Source: Rana temporaria (lineage: Eukaryota; Chordata; Amphibia; Anura; Ranidae). From it: 64,000 nt of DNA. A program made the position numbers and the translations under genes. The stretch covers positions 189,617,317-189,681,316 of the forward strand of contig NC_053492.1 in the NCBI RefSeq assembly GCF_905171775.1, in the 5' to 3' direction. Under the pieces are notes generated by a model. The model saw only the letters and a program-made list of their open reading frames with translations, had not been told where the DNA came from and made no database searches. This document shows positions 54,976 through 64,000 of this stretch, piece by piece (the stretch's first letter is position 1; each line of letters starts with the position of its first letter).

Positions 54976-55430
54976 TTGCTTTTTTATACATTTGTAAAAT
55001 ATTGTTTGGCATACCTCAATGTTCATGATTACTACACTATATAAAAAAAAGCATCATTGTGCAACATATGAATCGTTCCTTTATCTGGTATTCAGTATTA
55101 GTTCATCCAAGTCAAATTCTAATAAAAATGTATTCACTTAAAAATCTTCTTGAAATTTGACCCCCATCAGCATGTTAATTTAATAGAATAAAGTTACAAT
55201 CTGATCATTTACAATCCTAACTAGTCAGACAGATGCATGTTATTTTATAGTAACCAGTTTTGTAGAGCACAATAAACCATATGTTCTATGACAGGCTGAC
55301 ACAGAGGAGATCACATGATCGTACTGGAGCCGCCTGAAAATAGGTATAGTAAGTATACAAATCTTTCTTACACAAGTTAGTCAGAATTGGTGTCTTAAGA
55401 CTTCAGTTATAGAAAACTGTGTCAGATAAA
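54976..55430 (-). other. Intron sequence with remnant of a third duplication unit
   Basis: 55226-55295 (TTATTTTATAGTAACCAGTT, ATATGTTCTATGACAGG) resembles the intron just upstream of exons A and A' (near 52590 and 58772). It suggests an older third copy of the unit whose exon is no longer recognisable. Confidence 0.45.
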
Positions 55431-55444
55431 TAAAAGACATTTAC

Positions 55445-55579
55445 CTGGTGAAGGTGTACGAGGACTTGATGGTGTGTAAAATGCCTTTGGGCTTGTAGTG
55501 GAGATAAATGATGTTATTGTAGACTCAGTGGTGCTTGAGATAGGATGAGGTGTGGTTGTTGTAACAGAAGTTGTAGAAC
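55445..55579 (-). CDS. Exon C': Ser/Thr/Pro-rich mucin-like exon, copy 2
   Basis: 135 nt, phase 1-1, with acceptor TTATTTTCTGTTTAG and donor GTAAAT. Open throughout: GSTTSVTTTTPHPISSTTES and onward, Ser/Thr-rich. It lacks exactly one codon relative to exon C, so the frame is kept. Its donor phase matches exon B (52214-52255) downstream, which would lengthen the mucin-like stalk. Confidence 0.72.
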
Positions 55580-55617
55580 CTAAACAGAAAATAAACATGT
55601 TGTGATATACTTGGTAA

Positions 55618-56001
55618 GGGCTCTTTCACACATGCGGACTGTATGTTGAAAGATGAAAAAGGGACATAGATTGATCCCTATGAGATTGCGGGTGTCAGCG
55701 GATGAACATCCGCTGACACCCGATCTCATCCGGGTCCGCAATCCTCTGATTCTGCAGACGGAGGAAAACCCTATTTTTCCATCCGTCTGCGGACCGGATC
55801 AGGTGACCACGGACAGACGGTCCGTGTAAATTCGATTCCCCAATAGGGGAGAGTGGAGATCTGACAGGGCGGTCCCGGCACAGTGTGCCGGGAGAGCCCT
55901 GTCATCCGCTGGCTCAGCGGGGATCAGCGGAGCGATCCCCGCCGAGCAAGCGGAGGTTCACGGGGTGGATCTTTATGGATCCGTCCCGTGTGAAAGAGCC
56001 C
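55618..56001. mobile_element. MITE, GGGCTCTTTCACAC TIR, shared by both copies
   Basis: Ends GGGCTCTTTCACACATGCGG and CCCGTGTGAAAGAGCCC. Same insertion site relative to exon C' as the copy at 50262 has to exon C; it therefore predates the duplication. Confidence 0.85.
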
Positions 56002-56134
56002 TTAGTCATATCAGTAAGAGTAAAAAGCATCATAGGACAAATATTCTGTAAATGGAAAAAATAATAATTGACAAACACTTGGGGCTGACATTGCTAGCCC
56101 CTTTTTAAACAATTTAGTTGCCTGGCTGTTTTTG

Positions 56135-56651
56135 TCGAGCAAACTGTTGTGGATCTCGATGAGAAAAAAATAGAACATGCTCTCTTTTTTCTCGTCGGGA
56201 GTCTCAATTTTCTGGTCGTGGTTCTCGTCGGGCTGGTTTAGGACGAGAAACACGTTTGTGTGTATGGTTAAAAACCTGTGCATGCTCACAATAAAGTATG
56301 AGACGGGAGCGCACCTTCGGTAAAAGTAGCATTCGTAATGGAGATAGCACATTCGTTACGCTGTAACAGACTGAAAAGCGCGAATCGTCTCTCACCAAAC
56401 TTTTACTTAACACACAGTAACATGAGATTAGCAAAAGCAGCCCCAAGGGTGGTGCCAGTGGAATCGAACTTCCCCTTTATAGCGCTGTCGTATGGGTTTG
56501 GTCGTCACCGCATTTGAGAACAACAAGATTTTGTCTCGACAGTGTGTATGCAAGGAAAGCTTGACAAGAATCTCGTCAAGCTTGACAAGAACCTTGTCGA
56601 GGAAAACAACATTTCTTTTACGACGAGATTCTCGGTCGTGTGTATGAGGCA
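56135..56651. mobile_element. Harbinger-like MITE, left TIR lost, only in copy 2
   Basis: Right end TCTCGGTCGTGTGTATGAGGCA followed by TAACAC; the left end starts abruptly after GGCTGTTTTTG where copy 1 reads on with ACTGTAACAC. Interior resembles 3519-4082 and 5453-6059. Confidence 0.75.
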
Positions 56652-56879
56652 TAACACTTTTAAGTCTCAGTCCCAGAATATGCATGCTATAAATGAGCAT
56701 TAGAAATGTGTCAGAATTTATTGATCTCTATATCTTTTCTAGGTCAGACAACTAGAAAATATTTAAGCCAATTGGTATAAGTATGGGTATGCGTACAAAA
56801 AGAAGTGGATTATTTTGCTGTTAATATTTTTAGACTACTCTAGAATTAAAAAGAAAATTCTCATATGATTAAGTACAAT

Positions 56880-57402
56880 GGGCCAGATTCACAGAATAGA
56901 TACGACGGCGTATCTCCTGATACGTCGGGTATGCAAATTAGCAGTTACGGAGATCCACAAAGGTTTTCGCGTTCGTTATGTCGGCCCAAGTCTTTTTTTC
57001 CCGTCGCAAAGTTAAGTGTGCTATTAACATGGTGTAAAATTACTCCACCATGTTAAAGTATGGCCGTCGTTCCCGCGTCAATTTTGAATTTATTTTTTTC
57101 GGCGTAAGTACGTTACGCACGTCGCGATTCACAAACACATTGCGCCGCCGTAATTTCGCGCAAAGCACGTCGGGAAAATTGCGAACGGAGCATGCGCAGA
57201 ACGTCCGGCGCGGGAGTGCGCCTAATTTAAATGGTACACGCCCCATTTGAATTGGGCGGGCTTGGGCCAGACGTGTTTACGATACACCGCCGCAAGTTTA
57301 CAGGTAAGTGCTTTGTGGATCAGGCACTTACACTGAAAACTTGAGGCGGTGTAACGTAAACGGGTTACGTTGCGCCGCCGCAATTGTACCAGAATCTGGC
57401 CC
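56880..57402. mobile_element. MITE, GGGCCAGATTCAC TIR, only in copy 2
   Basis: Ends GGGCCAGATTCACAGAAT and AGAATCTGGCCC. Copy 1 retains the empty site AAGTACAATGTGTACATATT (about 52013-52032), giving a 2-3 bp duplication (AT or TAT-like). Confidence 0.92.
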
Positions 57403-57595
57403 TATGTGTACATATTCAGATATACAGTATTTCACTCCTGACTGATACAATTTTTCAGTAATAGAGGTTGGAGTGGCTCCTGTAATTACTATCTTGAGTC
57501 AAATAATGTAAAAAAAAATCATATTACTCTTTACTGTGAGCAATACCAGATAGTGATAACAAAAAATGCTGACTATGAAAATTACAGCTATGTAC

Positions 57596-57637
57596 CTGAT
57601 GGTTTTGATGTTGTAGTGGTTGTGGTAGTAGGTGTAC
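57596..57637 (-). CDS. Exon B': Thr-rich 42-nt exon, copy 2
   Basis: Same length, phase (1-1) and splice sites as exon B, one synonymous change, coding (G)TPTTTTTTTSKPS(G). It joins MAM exon A' to the mucin-like exon C'. Confidence 0.75.
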
Positions 57638-57756
57638 CTAAAAGACAGAATGCATCATGGTAAACTTCTGTTTTAAATCAACTGAACTATACAAGCAAAT
57701 CTTCTTCATGAAATTTTGAATTATGTGAACGGTGATGCTCAAACTTTATACAATAC

Positions 57757-58557
57757 TAGCTGAATACCCGGCGTTGCCCGGTCTTCCTATCTTAACCTTT
57801 TGGGGAGGAAAATCATAGTAATATAAATATACCCATCTTTTATATAAGGGTGTAGGTAAGGGTTAATTTAACTGTCATATATTTTTATTTGGCATATAAG
57901 TAATATGTGTACCAGGTATTATTGAAATATCTCCAGGCGTACAGAAGTTATGTGGGAACATACATTTCCCATTGATTTGCATGGGACTTTAAACAAAAAC
58001 CCCGACCCTCACCAAATGGGGGTGGGTAAGGGTTAAACCACCTATCCTATGTTTGTTGCTGACATATAAGTAACATGTGACCAAGTTTCATGTTAATATC
58101 TTTAGCCGTTTGGACAATATGTGTACCAGGTATTATTGAAATATCTCCAGGCGTACAGAAGTTATGTGGGAACATACATTTCCCATTGATTTGCATGGGA
58201 CTTTAAACAAAAACCCTGACCCTCACAAATGGGGGTAGTTAAGGGATAAATTAACTATCCTATAGTTTAAGTGGACATATAAGTAACATGTGACCAAGTG
58301 TTATCGAAATATGTACAGCCGTTTGGAAGTTATGAAGTAACATGTATTTCCCATAGAGTTGAATGGGACTTTAAAGAAAAACCCAGACCATGGCAAATGG
58401 GGGTGGGTAAGGGTTAAACCACCTATCATATGTTTGTTGCTGACATATAAGTAACATGTGTGCCAAGTTTCATGTTAATATCTTTAGCCGTTTGGACGTG
58501 ATGCTGGAACATACATACATACACACACACACACACGTTGAGTTTTATATATATAGA
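57757..58557. mobile_element. About 800-bp insertion with internal direct repeats, only in copy 2
   Basis: Starts CTAGCTGAATACCCGGCGTT and ends in (AC)n then TTTTATATATATAGAT. Copy 1 has the uninterrupted site CTTTATACAATATAATTTAA near 52366. Inside, a roughly 110-220 bp module (GACATATAAGTAACATGTG, GTTATGTGGGAACATACATT, TTGCATGGGACTTTAAA) is repeated about four times. The terminus is a widespread animal repeat signature that I cannot assign to a superfamily with confidence. Confidence 0.7.
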
Positions 58558-58617
58558 TAATTTAAAGATAAAGTCCAAGGAAAGGCCAGTGAACTATAAA
58601 TGGATCACATGACTTAC

Positions 58618-58700
58618 CAGGACAGTATCCTGAAGAAAGAGATATCATCAATGGCAACATCATTACAGAAGTCTTCACCTCTAACACCTTCAATATTAAT
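58618..58700 (-). pseudogene. Exon A': last MAM-domain exon, copy 2, with a 2-nt deletion
   Basis: 83 nt with the same splice sites as exon A. Reads INIEGVRGEDFCNDVAIDDISF, keeping the canonical Asp-Asp-Ile that exon A has lost, but two bases are missing just before the GYCP segment. The final cysteine is therefore out of frame and the exon ends in phase 2, incompatible with exon B'. Four substitutions and the deletion separate it from A. Either the copy is dead or the reference has an error here. Confidence 0.7.
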
Positions 58701-58919
58701 CTAATAATAATAAATATGGGGCTTCTCTACTGAAGCAAACAGTAATATAAAGCAAAGAGTCACATGCAATTCATAGTATTTTATAGCTACCAGTTTTGTA
58801 AAACAAAATAAAAAATATGTTCTTTGACAGGTGCAATATATACAGTACCTTAACCACTTCTTGGCCAGCCTAGAGTCAATTAAAGGCTGGGTGGGCCTCC
58901 CGTCAATCCAAGTTGTCGT

Positions 58920-59410
58920 CATTAGGGATGAGCTTTATGGTCGAGTCGAACATGAGTTCGACTCAAACATTGGCTGTTTGCCCGTTCGGCGAACAGCGAA
59001 CAATTTGGGGTGTTCGCAGCAAATTCAAAAAGCCGCGGAACACCCTTTAAAAGTCTATGGGAGAAATCAAAAGCGCTAATTTTAAAGGTTAACATGCAAG
59101 TTATTGTCATAAAAAGTGTTTGGGGACCTGGGTCGTATCGATGCAAAAAAAGTTTTTAAAAACTGCCGTTTTTTTCGGGAGCAGTGATTCTAATAATGCT
59201 TAAAGTGAAACAACAAAAGTGAAATATTCCTATAAATTTCGTACCTGGGGGTGTGTATAGTATGCCTGTAAAGTAGCGCATGTTTCCCGTGTTTAGAACT
59301 GTCCCTGCACAAAATGTCATTTCTAAAGGAAAAAAAGTAATTTAAAACTACTCGCGGCTATTCATAAATTGTCGGGTCCTGGCAATACAGATCAAAGTCA
59401 TTGAAAAAAA
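58920..59410. repeat. Family F1 repeat in copy 2
   Basis: ATTAGGGATGAGCTTTATGG onward, GCAAGTTATTGTCATAAAAA, GGAGCAGTGATTCTAATAAT. Uninterrupted counterpart of 52720-53600. Confidence 0.8.
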
Positions 59411-61640
59411 CAGCAGAGGTCCCCCCAGTCCATTACCAGGCCCTTAGGGCCCAAACCAAAAAAATAAGCGTGGGGTCCCCCCCAAATTCCACATCAGGCC
59501 CTTCAGGTCGGGTATGGATATTAAGGAGAACCCAGCACCAAAAATCCATACCAGACCCTTATCCGAGCATGCAACCTGGCAGGCCGCAGGAAAAGAGGGG
59601 GAACTAGAGAGAGCCCCCCCCTCCTGAACCGTACCAGGCCACATGCCCTCAACATGGGGAGGTTGTCCCCATGTTGATAGGGACAAGGGCCTCATCCCCA
59701 CAACCCTTGCAGTGGTCTGCGGGTCTGCAGGCGGGGGGCTTATCGAAATATGGAAGCCCACTTTAACAAGGGGGAACCCCAGATTCCACCCCATGTGAAT
59801 TTGTAATGGGTACATTGTGCATTGGGTAGCCCCCGCTTGCAGGAGTAAGCCGGGGTTACCCAATGACGTGGACCCAGTCTCCGCCCCCTCTTACGCGTCA
59901 TGGGGGTTTTGTGTGGAGTGGAGACTGGAGCATCACTGGAGAATGGATCACCACGGGACATAGAGAATGGATTACATCGCTGGAATGTTTTTTTATTTTT
60001 TTATTTTTAACTACTAGCCAACCAGCCACCGTCATTATACGGCGGCAGGTCGGCTCTCCTAGGCGAGAGCCCGTAGCTATACGTCCTCTTTTTTAGCCGC
60101 CACTAGGGGGCGCGTGCGCGCCACCGGAGGCGCGCGCGCGCGCCCCCCGCTCGCCCCCGACTCTCGCGCGTGTGCCCGGCGGGCGCGATCGCCGCCGGGC
60201 ACATGCGATCGCTCGGTACAGAGCAGGGAACGGGAGCTGTGTGTGTAAACACACAGCTCCCGGTCCTGTCAGCGGGGGAAATGCTGATCTTCCGTTCATA
60301 CAATGTATGAACCGAGGATCAGTGTTTCCCCTAGTGAGGCCACCCCCCCCCCACAGTAATAACACACAGAGGGAACATACTTAACCCCTTCCCCGCCCCC
60401 TAGTGTTAACCCCTTCCCTGCCAGTGGCATTTTTATAGTAATCCAATGCATTTTTATAGCACTGATCGCTATAAAAATGCCAATGGCCCCAAAAATGTGT
60501 CAAAAGTGTCCGAAGTGTCCGCCATAATGTCGCAGTACCGAAAAAAAATCGCTGATCGCCGCCATTACTAGTAAAAAAAATATATTAAGAAAAATTACAT
60601 AAAAATACCCCCTATTTTGTAAACGCTATAACTTTTGCGCAAACCAATCAATAAACGCTTATTGCGATTTGTTTTACGAAAAATAGGTAGAAGAATACGT
60701 ATCGGCCTAAACTGAGGAAAAAAAATGTTTTTTTTATATATTTTTGGGGGATATTTATTACAGCAAAAAGTAAAAAATATTTTTTTTTTCAAAATTGTCG
60801 CTCTATTTTTGTTTATAGCGCAAAAAATAAAAACCGCAGAGGTGATCAAATACCACCAAAAGAAAGCTCTATTTGTGGGAAAAAAAGGATGCCAATTTTG
60901 TTTGGGAGCCACGTCGCACGACCGCGCAATTGTCAGTTAAAGCGACGCAGTCCAGAATCACAAAAAGTACTCTGGTCTTTGGGCAGCAATATGGTCCGGG
61001 GGTTAAGTGGTTAATAAAGGACTTCTCCCAACTGTGTCTGTTTTGTTTTTAACATTTTTGACACTTTCTTTTGTGAAATGGTAGGGTTACAATATACCCC
61101 TTACCAATTCACATAGGGGGAGGCAGAATCTGGCGGTCCCCTTTGCAAAAGGGGGCTTCCAGATTTCGATAAGCCCCCCATCCTCAGACCCCCACAACCA
61201 CGAACAAGGGTTGTGGGGATGAGGCCCTTGGCCCCATCAACATGGGGACATCCTGACCATGTTGTGGGCATGTGGCCTGGTACGGTTCAGGAGGGGGGCA
61301 CTCTCTCGCCCCCCCCTCTTTTCCTGCGGCCTGCCAGGTTGCATGCTCGGATAAGGGTCTGGTATGGATTTTTGGTTGGACCCCACGCCATTTTTAAAAA
61401 AATTGTGCGGGGTTCGCCTTAAAATCCATATCAGGCCCTTCAGGTCTGGTATGGATTTTTGCAGGGAACCCCACGCCATTTAAAAAAAAATGGTGCAGGG
61501 TTCCCCTTAAAATCCATACCAGACCTGAAGGGCCTGATATGGAATTTGGGGGAAACCCAGGTTTTTTTTTAGTTCAGGGTTCCTCTTAATACATGCGCTC
61601 CTTTAATGGCATACTATACACACCCCCCAGGTATGAAATT
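59410..61640. repeat. 2.2-kb inverted-arm repeat enclosing family F3
   Basis: Left arm about 59450-59830 (CATACCAGACCCTTATCCGA, GAACCGTACCAGGCCACATG, GGGACAAGGGCCTCATCCCC) is the inverse of the right arm about 61090-61560 (CGGATAAGGGTCTGGTATGG and complements). The centre (about 60005-61015) is the F3 repeat also seen at 19.06 kb and contains a CpG-rich stretch at 60100-60220. ORFs on both strands are shadows of the arms. Confidence 0.7.
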
Positions 61641-62065
61641 TATATTTCAATGTTTTTATTGAAGAAAAGAAACAGCGTAGTCAGCATACATAGGCCAATC
61701 TTCAAACAATTGCAGTATCTAACAAAATAATGCTAGGCATCACATAATATCAATACCTCTCGTAGAAAGAGCAAAAATAAAGCACAAACAAAACAAGCCC
61801 TATAGGAGCCTAGATACCCTTATAAAATCAAACTCAAGTAGAGTAAGGTTCAAAAAGAAATACCAAGTGAAACATAACATGGGATCTGCATAATATTCCT
61901 GAGAACCTTAAAAGCCAATCGTGACCTAGTATAAATTGAAAACCAAATACATTCAAGTATTAATAAAAGAAAAGAGAGAGAAAACGAGAGGAAATAAGGA
62001 AAAGAAAAAAAAAGAGAGGGGGAAGAGTAGAAGAGAAGGAGAGTAGAAGAGGGTCAACCCAGAGC

Positions 62066-62500
62066 TCATTGAGGAACCGAAATATAATGAATCCACGGAT
62101 CCCAAATTTTCTCGAATTTTTCAGAATTATTATGAAGCATATGCATGAGTTTATCGTTTACCATAATCCAATTTACTTTGCTCTTAACATAGTTCAGAGG
62201 AATACCCAATTGTTTCCACTGACGGGCTATTGCTATTCTTGCCGCTAACAAAATATATGTGATTAATTTCACAGATGTCCTGGGCACCTCATCAGGCAAT
62301 CTGTGAAACAAGGCTATCTCGGGGGATCTACGAATATTCACCCCCGTTACTGAATGTATCAAATTAAATATCCTAATCCAGAACCTAGTCACCGTAGGGC
62401 ACTGCCACCAGACATGATACATCGTCCCCAATTGACCACAACCCCTAAAGCAATTAGGCGAAGCAGACGCGTGCATTTTAGCCACCCGAATCGGTACCAA
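62066..62500 (-). pseudogene. L1 ORF2 C-terminal Cys-motif region
   Basis: Contains CFRGCGQLGTMYHVWWQCP, i.e. Cys-X3-Cys-X7-His-X4-Cys, the standard C-terminal zinc-knuckle motif of L1 ORF2, followed by RIAIARQWK and the natural stop at 62066. This is the intact C-terminus in one frame. Confidence 0.85.
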
Positions 62501-62519
62501 ATACCAACGTAAAAGTGTT

Positions 62520-63233
62520 TTATAGCGTGGTATTGATGGAAACTTTCGATAAATTAAATGCTATGTCTTGCCAGTCAGCCAAATCAATTACAATATTCAG
62601 GTCTTTTTCCCACTGCTTCATATAGGGGAGCTTCGAATGTGGTTCAACAAGGGACGAGTAGACCGCAGATATCCGTCCTGACACTAACCCCCTTGTCCGG
62701 CAACCCAACTCAAATGTTATGAGTGCAAGTGGCTCAGTCACAAGATTAAGCTTACGCCTGACGAAAGAGACAATTTGATTGAATCGAAATATTTCACTAT
62801 CTGGTACCTGTAACTTATCCTTAAAATGTTGGAAAGAATGTATCTGATGCCCATTAAGATAGTCCCCAATTCTAAGCAAACCCTTATTCAACCACCAGTG
62901 AAATGATTGTGGCACCAACCCAGGTGGGAACTCCGGATTACAAAAAATAGGAGCTAAAGGAGTGTGTGGAGATGCTAAAGATGCCCGGTGACGAACTCTG
63001 TCCCAAACCGCCAATGAATGTGATAGAGAGGGGCATAATATAGGAGGGCGTAATCGACTGGGGAGCCACATCAATGTTCCTATAGCCAGTGGGTGGCAGG
63101 AAAGTGCCTCAATCGAGACCCAAAGAGGCGTAGGTCCCCGCTGCTGTAGTATAGGCCAATTGGGCCACCTGGGCAGCTTGGTAATAATTTTGCAAATTAG
63201 AAAGGCCCAGACCCCCTTTTTGTTTTGGGGCAT
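62520..63233 (-). pseudogene. L1 ORF2 post-RT linker region
   Basis: 237-aa open stretch: IITKLPRWPNWPILQQRGPT, PLAIGTLMWLPSRLRPP, WDRVRH and IPLAPIF-like segments are typical of the L1 ORF2 region C-terminal to the RT. Separated from the RT fragment by about 150 bp with stops and from the Cys motif fragment by a frameshift. Confidence 0.75.
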
Positions 63234-63387
63234 ATAAAGTCAGTTTGCTCAGTCGAGATCTTCTATTACCCCATTTAAAAACGAAGAACCTCGGCTTGAA
63301 GACACTGTAAATCTCCTCTCGGGACAGCCACTGGTAAAGTTCGAAAATAATAGAGTAACCTGGGCAAAAGCGTCATTTTGACAGAAT

Positions 63388-64000
63388 TTATTCTACCAAA
63401 CCATGATAAGGAATAATCTGCCCACCCTTCAGTTTTCTAAACAAGGGGGGATAATTAGCTTTGTGAAGCGTCTCAATAGAAGATGTTATTTGAACCCCTA
63501 AATAAGAAAGAGAATGTGATGCCCATTGAAAATGAAAATCATCCCGAAGGCTCTGAACCATGGAGTGGGGGAGGGAGACATTGAGGGCCGTTGTTTTGTT
63601 AGGGTTCAGGGAAAGACCAGAGAGTCTAGAAAACTGATCTAATAATGATAATAAGTGGGGGAGAGTAATTTTAGGATTGGTAATATACATAAGCACATCG
63701 TCCACAAATAGGGCACATTTATGGACTTGTTGCCCACAGCTAATACCCGAAATACTAGGATGGGACCAGATTGCAATTGCTAAGGGTTTGATGGCGAGAG
63801 CTAAAAGCAAAGGAGAAAGCGGGCATCCCTGTCTCGTGCCACGTTTGATAATAATTGGCAACGATTTGTAACCCCTTATCGAAACCTGAGCCGACGGAGA
63901 TCCATATAAAGTTTTCAGCAAGGACAAAAAGTGAGGACCAAACCCAAAATTCTCTAAAGTAATAAATAAATAACTCCAATTGACACTATCAAAAGCCTTA
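63388..64000 (-). pseudogene. L1 ORF2 reverse transcriptase fragment
   Basis: Contains IIIKRGTRQGCPLSPLLLAL (RT block 4), then CALFVDDVLMYI (block 5; the catalytic Asp pair in FVDD), then LSGLSLNPNKTTALNVSLP and LSYLGVQI, all diagnostic of L1-type RT. A second frame (63755-63979) carries the N-terminal neighbour, showing a frameshift near 63900. The 5' end lies outside the window. Confidence 0.85.

Larger units (their letters stand above)
40009..58700 (-). other. Gene model: 3' part of a MAM/mucin-like type I membrane protein gene
   Basis: Seven exons are visible on the minus strand, in transcript order: A' (58618-58700), B' (57596-57637), C' (55445-55579), A (52434-52518), B (52214-52255), C (50086-50223), D (40009-40100). 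A is the last exon of a MAM domain, B and C are Thr- and Ser/Thr/Pro-rich, D is transmembrane plus stop. B, C and D all begin in phase 1 and B and C are symmetric 1-1, so they can be added or skipped without frameshift. MAM followed by mucin-like Thr-rich sequence is the layout of zonadhesin, and frogs have other MAM-domain membrane proteins; the identity is inference. The 5' exons must lie beyond 64 kb. Decay in A' and phase incompatibility of A leave open whether this is a functional gene, an alternatively spliced one, or a decaying paralogue. Confidence 0.65.
55430..59408 (-). repeat. Tandem duplication of the MAM-gene exon block, copy 2
   Basis: Contains exons C', B' and A' in the same order and spacing as copy 1 apart from copy-specific insertions: a MITE remnant at 56135-56651, a MITE at 56880-57402, and the TAGCTGAATACCCGGCG-type element at 57757-58557. 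Confidence 0.9.
61648..64000 (-). mobile_element. L1-type LINE, 3' part, decayed, runs off window
   Basis: Minus-strand order: RT domain (63388 and beyond), linker and C-terminal region (62520-63233), Cys-motif end (62066-62500), then a purine-rich 3' UTR ending with AATAAAAACATTGAAATATA near 61650. The pieces are in different frames, so the ORF2 is broken by frameshifts. Confidence 0.85.

Noticed and set aside
55023..55045. Possible 22-nt minus-strand exon between TATATAG and GTATGC
   Set aside because: Too short, one marginal frame, and no phase-compatible neighbour; resemblance to the start of exon A' is slight.
1..64000. tRNA, rRNA, CRISPR array or bacterial operon
   Set aside because: No cloverleaf with internal promoter boxes, rRNA core, regularly spaced repeats or Shine-Dalgarno-led gene series was seen; splice sites and transposon content show a vertebrate nuclear genome.

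Overview
This is a piece of a large, repeat-choked vertebrate genome, most likely an anuran amphibian and plausibly a ranid frog. It carries Penelope-like elements (PLEs) with GIY-YIG endonuclease, L1-type LINEs, an LTR retrotransposon with intact ends, and dozens of short terminal-inverted-repeat (TIR) transposons (MITEs), many nested and flanked by readable target-site duplications (TSDs). There are no bacterial operons, CRISPR arrays, tRNAs or rRNAs. Species assignment is inference; the repeat content and spliced genes are read from the sequence.

Host genes are small exons in a sea of transposons. (1) On the minus strand between about 40.0 and 58.7 kb lies the 3' part of a type I membrane protein gene: the last exon of a MAM domain, short Thr-rich and Ser/Thr/Pro-rich mucin-like exons, and a terminal exon coding a transmembrane helix, a five-residue tail and a stop. 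The MAM/Thr-rich/mucin exon trio occurs twice because about 3.5 kb was tandemly duplicated (50.07-53.6 and 55.43-59.4 kb). The domain order resembles zonadhesin-like and other frog MAM-mucin membrane proteins. (2) On the plus strand, a terminal coding exon with stop codon and poly(A) signals lies at 15.6-16.0 kb; its family was not recognised. (3) A 43-nt exon-like segment with very good splice sites lies at 29.79 kb (plus).

Mobile DNA by region: 0-15 kb holds dispersed repeats, three elements with a GGGCCAGATTCAC-type TIR, Harbinger-like MITEs (TIR core CGTACACACGA, 3-bp TSD), TTAA-flanked palindromic MITEs and an 8-bp-TSD hAT-like element. 16-31 kb holds a minisatellite (16.9-17.5 kb), L1 fragments, PLE tails, a 2-kb nested TIR element and a hAT MITE with a perfect 8-bp TSD. 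31-40 kb holds dispersed repeats, a MITE split by a 1.49-kb PLE-derived insertion with a perfect 61-bp palindrome and a hammerhead-ribozyme-like fold, and more PLE debris. 42-50 kb is a PLE (reverse transcriptase plus GIY-YIG domain) interrupted first by a MITE and then by a very young 3.9-kb LTR element whose two 753-bp LTRs differ at one base by eye and whose single long ORF (753 aa) has a SAP-like N-terminus but no protease, reverse transcriptase or integrase. 59.4-61.6 kb is a large inverted-arm repeat, and 61.6-64 kb is the 3' end of a decayed L1 on the minus strand that runs off the window.

The two copies of the MAM-gene duplication serve as natural empty sites for each other. Insertions found in one copy and absent from the other give exact ends and TSDs for several MITEs and place them after the duplication.
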